A stretch of 10,260 nt of DNA from Eggerthellaceae bacterium (GTDB taxonomy: Bacteria > Actinomycetota > Coriobacteriia > Coriobacteriales > Eggerthellaceae), in assembly GCA_900754495.1 (NCBI GenBank), contig CAAEDC010000005.1:1-10260 (forward strand), read 5' to 3'. Positions 8,883 through 10,260 of this stretch are shown piece after piece (position 1 is the first letter of the stretch; every line of letters begins with the position of its first letter). The translations under genes and the position numbers were made by a program. Below the pieces are notes generated by a model. It was not told where the DNA came from. It made no database searches and saw only the letters and a list, made by a program, of their open reading frames with translations.

Positions 8883-9346
8883 CGCACGTCGAGCGCGCGA
8901 CGGCTCGCACGGTAGCGGAGGATCGCGTAGGCGATGAACGCGCCGAGCGCGGCGCCGCAGGTGTCGACCAGCCAGTCGACGGGATCCGCGGTTCGTCCGG
9001 GAACGAAGATCTGATGGATCTCGTCGCTGATGCCATACAGGCTCGCGCAGAGCACGGCCGCCCACACCGCCCAGGGCAGCGTCACCTTCGTGCGCCACGC
9101 GTTGGCCAGAAGCGCGCCGAAGATCAGGTACTCGCAGAAATGGGCCGTGGGGTTCACCACGTCGACGCCGGGAGGCAGCACCTGGGCCTGCAGGTCCTTC
9201 AGCCACTGGAAGATCAGCGAGATGATGCCGTCGCCATCGTCGAGGGTGTCGCCGGTGTTCGACGACATGAAGAAGATGAACAGGGCCCACAACGCGACCA
9301 AAATCCAGCTCATGACGGCGAAGCGATATGTCCTGCTCTTTTCCAC
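8879..9346 (-). CDS. VanZ-like family membrane protein
   Basis: This is a small membrane protein of about 155 residues with four hydrophobic segments: a first helix at residues 13-29 ending FFMSSN, a second around PTAHFCEYLIFGALLAN, a third leading into ISDEIHQIFVPGR, and a fourth from DWLVDTCGAALG. The DEIHQ...PGR...D pattern is characteristic of VanZ-like proteins (PF04892), most of which have no defined function; a link to teicoplanin resistance is known only for VanZ itself. The start is uncertain. I prefer GTG at 9346, which places the N-terminus shortly before the first helix as usual, but its upstream AGGG sits in a small hairpin (9347-9357). An ATG at 9382 preceded by AAGG would give 167 residues. 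The stop codon is shared with thpR on the other strand. It should not be called a resistance gene. Confidence 0.85.
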   Translation of the reverse strand: MEKSRTYRFAVMSWILVALWALFIFFMSSNTGDTLDDGDGIISLIFQWLKDLQAQVLPPGVDVVNPTAHFCEYLIFGALLANAWRTKVTLPWAVWAAVLCASLYGISDEIHQIFVPGRTADPVDWLVDTCGAALGAFIAYAILRYRASRRALDVR

Positions 9347-9426
9347 GGGTTCGACCCTAACACACCGACCCAGGCTTGTCATCCCGCCTTAAAGGAAGGT
9401 TGCCGCCTTGTTGAGCGGCGAACAGG

Positions 9427-9461
9427 GGCGTCGCGCCCGATGCATTCCCGTGCGCGACGCC
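9427..9461 (-). terminator. Strong hairpin downstream of the 96-residue gene
   Basis: A perfect 10-bp stem (GGCGTCGCGC, 9427-9436, with 9452-9461) closes a 15-nt loop between the 96-residue gene and the VanZ-like gene. A second hairpin (GGCGCG 9483-9488 with CGCGCC 9501-9506) lies closer to the stop codon. Neither has a T-tract. Together they probably separate the two minus-strand genes, but a structural or processing role cannot be excluded. Confidence 0.45.
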
Positions 9462-9524
9462 GGGAAGGCGCCCCGCCTACCAGGCGCGCCTCGGCCCGAA
9501 CGCGCCGCAGAGCATACCGGCAGC

Positions 9525-9815
9525 CTACTCCCTGCCCCAGTACGGCGTGCTGCGGTACCACGCCTCGCCCTCGTCTATGAGGGAGATCAGCTCGGCTTTC
9601 TGCGCGTCGTCGAAATCGGCGCGGGCGCGCACCATCTCGCGCTGCTCCTCAAGGTGCTTCGCCGCCGTCTTCCCGCCGGGCGGCGGGCAGCACGGGCGGA
9701 TGAAGAACGACACCCAGAACTTGCGATCGGCATACGCCTCGCGCGCTTTCTCGAACGGAACATCGCTCGCAGGCGCGGCGGGAACGGCGCAGACATCGGT
9801 GGTGATCTCGGCCAT
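9525..9815 (-). CDS. Hypothetical 96-residue protein
   Basis: I do not recognise this protein. It is soluble, with no signal peptide or membrane helix. An Ala/Pro-rich N-terminus (1-20) leads to a likely helix with EKAREAYADRKFWVSFF (22-38), then a compact turn RPCCPPPGGK (40-49) with adjacent cysteines, then charged, likely helical sequence (about 50-88), ending in YRSTPYWGRE. The ATG at 9815 is chosen because GAGGAGG precedes it at good spacing; the frame is open to 10052 but the upstream part runs through the promoter and repeat region. A promoter (9862-9890), a palindrome (9829-9841) and downstream hairpins all fit an independently transcribed gene. The CC-PPP-GG turn could be a metal or structural site, which is only a guess. 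Confidence 0.72.
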   Translation of the reverse strand: MAEITTDVCAVPAAPASDVPFEKAREAYADRKFWVSFFIRPCCPPPGGKTAAKHLEEQREMVRARADFDDAQKAELISLIDEGEAWYRSTPYWGRE

Positions 9816-9828
9816 GGCTCCTCCTCTG

Positions 9829-9841
9829 TTCGGATTCCGAA
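9829..9841 (-). promoter_or_regulatory. 13-bp palindrome in the leader of the 96-residue gene
   Basis: TTCGGATTCCGAA is a perfect palindrome around a central base. It lies between the predicted transcription start (near 9855) and the ribosome binding site, so it could be a repressor site or a small leader hairpin next to the Shine-Dalgarno sequence. No known regulator consensus is recognised. Confidence 0.4.
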
Positions 9842-9861
9842 TCGCAATCAGATCCAGACCG

Positions 9862-9890
9862 ATGGTATCCACCGCAGCCGAAAGATTCAA
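9862..9890 (-). promoter_or_regulatory. Sigma-70-type promoter of the 96-residue gene
   Basis: The minus strand shows TTGAAT (9890-9885) and TACCAT (9867-9862) separated by exactly 17 bp. Each hexamer matches four of six consensus bases. The predicted start lies about 40 nt upstream of the ATG at 9815. Confidence 0.5.
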
Positions 9891-9920
9891 CCCGCAAATC
9901 CTCCCTGCGCCCCTCATTCC

Positions 9921-10161
9921 AAATCGTCCTAAATCGAGCTTTTTGCCCACAATCCAACCGCATGATGACCCGATGTCTCGATTTAGGATTATCCAATTTG
10001 GGGATAATCGCTGCTTTTTCGAATACAGAGCGTCTGAACTGGGGTTATCCATCCCCCATCAAAACCGGCCCAAGAACAAGCACTTCTGATTCGCGCTAAA
10101 TCAGGCAAACCCGTCACTGTTCCGCCTCGTGACGACACGACTCTTCGATTTAGGACGATTT
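9921..10161. repeat. Inverted-repeat-bounded, hairpin-rich segment (MITE-like or structured RNA)
   Basis: AAATCGTCCTAAATCGA (9921-9937) returns as its exact reverse complement at 10145-10161, enclosing 207 bp. Each arm is itself a direct repeat of CGATTT spaced by AGGA, one helical turn apart. Eleven bases of the right-arm orientation, TCGATTTAGGA, recur at 9978-9988, so the left arm could pair with either copy. Inside are further stems: GATTATCC/GGATAATC (9987-9994 with 10002-10009), TGGGG/CCCCA (10040-10044 with 10054-10058), CTGATT/AATCAG (10086-10091 with 10099-10104) and GTCAC/GTGAC (10113-10117 with 10129-10133). A six-T tract (10159-10164) overlaps the end of the right arm. No target-site duplication is obvious, which weakens the MITE reading. 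Confidence 0.5.
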
Positions 10162-10170
10162 TTTGGGAAG

Positions 10171-10260
10171 CTTGAAGTCTGGGGGGTGGACTTCAAGTTT
10201 GGGGGTGTGAGGATTTCAAGTTGGGGGTGAGGGCTTTAAGTTTTTTTTGAGGCTTCGGTA
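10171..10260 (+). repeat. G-rich degenerate tandem repeats running off the window
   Basis: Four units of 19-23 bp (10171-10190, 10191-10213, 10214-10233, 10234-10252) share a CTTCAAGTTT-like start followed by a G5-G6 run and TGAGG; the fourth has T8 in place of the G run. A fifth appears to begin at 10253 and is cut by the window edge. The spacing is near two helical turns. They could be protein-binding iterons, a mobile element end or a simple slippage-prone repeat; no CRISPR-like spacers are present. Confidence 0.55.

Larger units (their letters stand above)
9891..10260. other. Right-hand stretch without a convincing gene
   Basis: No open frame here has a ribosome binding site or a protein-like composition. 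The stretch contains the inverted-repeat segment (9921-10161), at about 48% GC by hand count over 9921-10160 against roughly 60% or more in the genes, and the G-rich repeats from 10171 to the edge. Its function probably depends on a gene or element beyond position 10260. Confidence 0.6.

Noticed and set aside
8082..9290. A 402-codon minus-strand frame across thpR and the VanZ-like gene
   Set aside because: It is antisense to thpR and in another frame of the VanZ-like gene, is Arg/Ala-rich and has no recognisable domain.
8879..9346. Calling the VanZ-like gene a glycopeptide resistance gene
   Set aside because: VanZ-like domains are widespread in bacteria, no vanHAX or vanRS genes are in the window, and the context is housekeeping.
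9347..9357. GGGTTCGACCC, resembling a tRNA T-arm
   Set aside because: No acceptor stem, anticodon arm or D-arm can be arranged around it. It is a small hairpin next to the VanZ-like gene start.
10171..10260. Possible CRISPR array
   Set aside because: The units are degenerate and contiguous, with no unique spacers of constant length and no cas genes in view.

Overview
The window reads as chromosomal DNA of a GC-rich anaerobic actinobacterium, most likely class Coriobacteriia, family Eggerthellaceae (Eggerthella/Gordonibacter type). This assignment is inferred from high GC coding sequence, from a Tat-exported molybdopterin enzyme with its own regulator pair (such modules are expanded in that family), and from an AsnRS gene. 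No 16S rRNA or other definitive marker is present.

Positions 1-6599 hold one regulated respiratory module, all on the minus strand and read right to left: a soluble GAF-type histidine kinase (5448-6599), a NarL/LuxR response regulator (4816-5451), a 127-nt gap that should carry the target promoter, then the three subunits of a membrane-anchored molybdenum reductase. These are a Tat-exported catalytic subunit (2091-4688), a four-cluster ferredoxin subunit (1354-2094) and an NrfD-type membrane subunit (164-1351). The likely electron path is quinol to NrfD to the ferredoxin to the molybdenum site on the outer face of the membrane. The catalytic subunit aligns best, from memory, with the Asp-ligated NarG side of the DMSO reductase superfamily, while its partners are of DmsB/PsrB and NrfD type. 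The substrate cannot be read from the sequence. A long hairpin (77-113) closes the module.

Positions 6600-9346 are housekeeping. Asparaginyl-tRNA synthetase (6667-8070, minus) has an extended -10 promoter. A divergent RNA 2',3'-cyclic phosphodiesterase gene, thpR (8331-8882, plus), follows. It converges on a VanZ-like membrane protein gene (8879-9346, minus), and the two share a single CTAG as stop codon on both strands.

Positions 9347-10260 are less ordinary. A 96-residue protein that I do not recognise (9525-9815, minus) has its own promoter, a 13-bp palindrome in its leader and hairpins downstream. The last 370 bases have no convincing gene. They hold a segment of about 48% GC bounded by a perfect 17-bp inverted repeat (9921-9937 and 10145-10161) with an internal third copy and several hairpins, then G-rich degenerate tandem repeats (10171 to the window edge). 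This right-hand end is the best candidate for something undescribed: a MITE-like element, a structured RNA, or the control region of a gene or mobile element beyond the window.
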